Shown here: positions 63,565 through 64,000 of the stretch, one piece after another | How the letters are laid out: every line of letters starts with the position of its first letter | Position numbering within the stretch: position 1 is the stretch's first letter | Assembly: GCF_014839805.1 (NCBI RefSeq) | Contig: NC_051123.1 | Span: 3,640,727 to 3,704,726 of the forward strand | Direction: 5' to 3' | Origin: Manduca sexta | Taxonomy: Eukaryota; Arthropoda; Insecta; Lepidoptera; Sphingidae | DNA length: 64,000 nt | Notes under the pieces: model-generated | What the model was told of the DNA's origin: nothing | The model's database searches: none | What the model saw: only the letters and a program-made list of their open reading frames with translations | Position numbers and translations under genes: made by a program

Positions 63565-64000
63565 TATATTAGATGAAGGTATATTAAAATACGTTTAAGG
63601 TCGACTCCGCTGAGCTCAGAGATTTTAAATATGTATGAAACTTAATGTCACAATAAAATGTCACTTAAATCAATTAGCCTTTCAACCGACGATATTATCT
63701 AACGGCCAATATATTTACTAACTGACAAGGTTACTGTTACTTTGGCCGAAATCAATTTTTTGTTGTGTCAACCCTTTTACTTTAGCGACGATTTTGTTTT
63801 GGCAATTCTTATGGATTTTACTTTAGCCGTTATTTACTTTTGCATTGTGTTATTGAACCGGGTGAAATTTATGAATAAAAAAAAACAAATCACGTAAATA
63901 GTAATTTTATAATCAAACACATATTTGCAAAACACACGTTGCTTTATTGAATAGATGAGGTTATCATTTTTTATATTCGAAAATAATTATACTATAACTA
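63565..64000. other. No recognisable feature
   Basis: AT-rich. A triplet of similar words (ACTTTGGCCGAAATC, ACTTTAGCGACG, ACTTTAGCCGTT) at 63739-63825 hints at a local degenerate repeat. Confidence 0.35.

Overview
The window is eukaryotic nuclear DNA, almost certainly from a moth or butterfly (Lepidoptera). It is AT-rich, has no long open reading frames, and contains a GT-AG split THAP-domain gene. Its repeats are typical of lepidopteran genomes: short Helitron-like elements ending in a GC-rich hairpin plus CTAG, two tRNA-derived SINE families, a palindromic MITE, and truncated ends of a LINE whose last codons run into a GATGAT tail. No species is claimed. All family names used here (Hel-a, Hel-b, SINE-A, SINE-B, T, U, P, C, D, E, N, RX) are local labels.

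Gene content is very low. The best gene pieces are: (1) on the minus strand at 5612-5765, the first coding exon of a membrane-anchored short-chain dehydrogenase resembling very-long-chain 3-oxoacyl-CoA reductase (HSD17B12 type), whose other exons are not seen; (2) on the plus strand at 18602-18678 and 19046-19199, two exons joining in frame into a compact THAP zinc finger. Weaker candidates are a terminal exon at 31409-31581 (+) and two exon-like frames at 52891-53147 and 51572-51787 (-), none of which I can name. Most other open frames over 60 codons are chance frames or lie inside repeats.

Layout. 1-5.3 kb: dispersed repeats, a 134-bp and a 123-bp tandem array, one Helitron and two SINE-A copies. 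5.6-6 kb: reductase exon and CpG-containing upstream region. 6.4-13.6 kb: a T-family MITE, Helitrons (including two abutting head to tail) and LINE relics. 13.6-16.6 kb and 20.4-23.4 kb: two nearly identical 3-kb copies of a composite DNA transposon (family T), each carrying the same nested hAT-like MITE, SINE fragment and LINE fragment; the THAP gene lies between them. 24-43 kb: mainly SINEs, Helitrons and unannotatable AT-rich DNA. 43.2-45.3 kb: a 1.4-kb inverted-repeat transposon (U), then a Helitron interrupted by another T-family MITE. 45.9-64 kb: SINEs, Helitrons, hairpins, a 99-bp tandem repeat and a long TA microsatellite inside a Helitron.

The genes form no visible shared pathway. 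What the window mainly records is layered transposition: T-family elements landed twice at the equivalent site inside Helitrons, and a composite carrying older transposons was copied as a unit. I found no CRISPR array, operon, integrated virus or defence system. The T family is the most promising candidate for something not well described, and its superfamily is unresolved from sequence alone.
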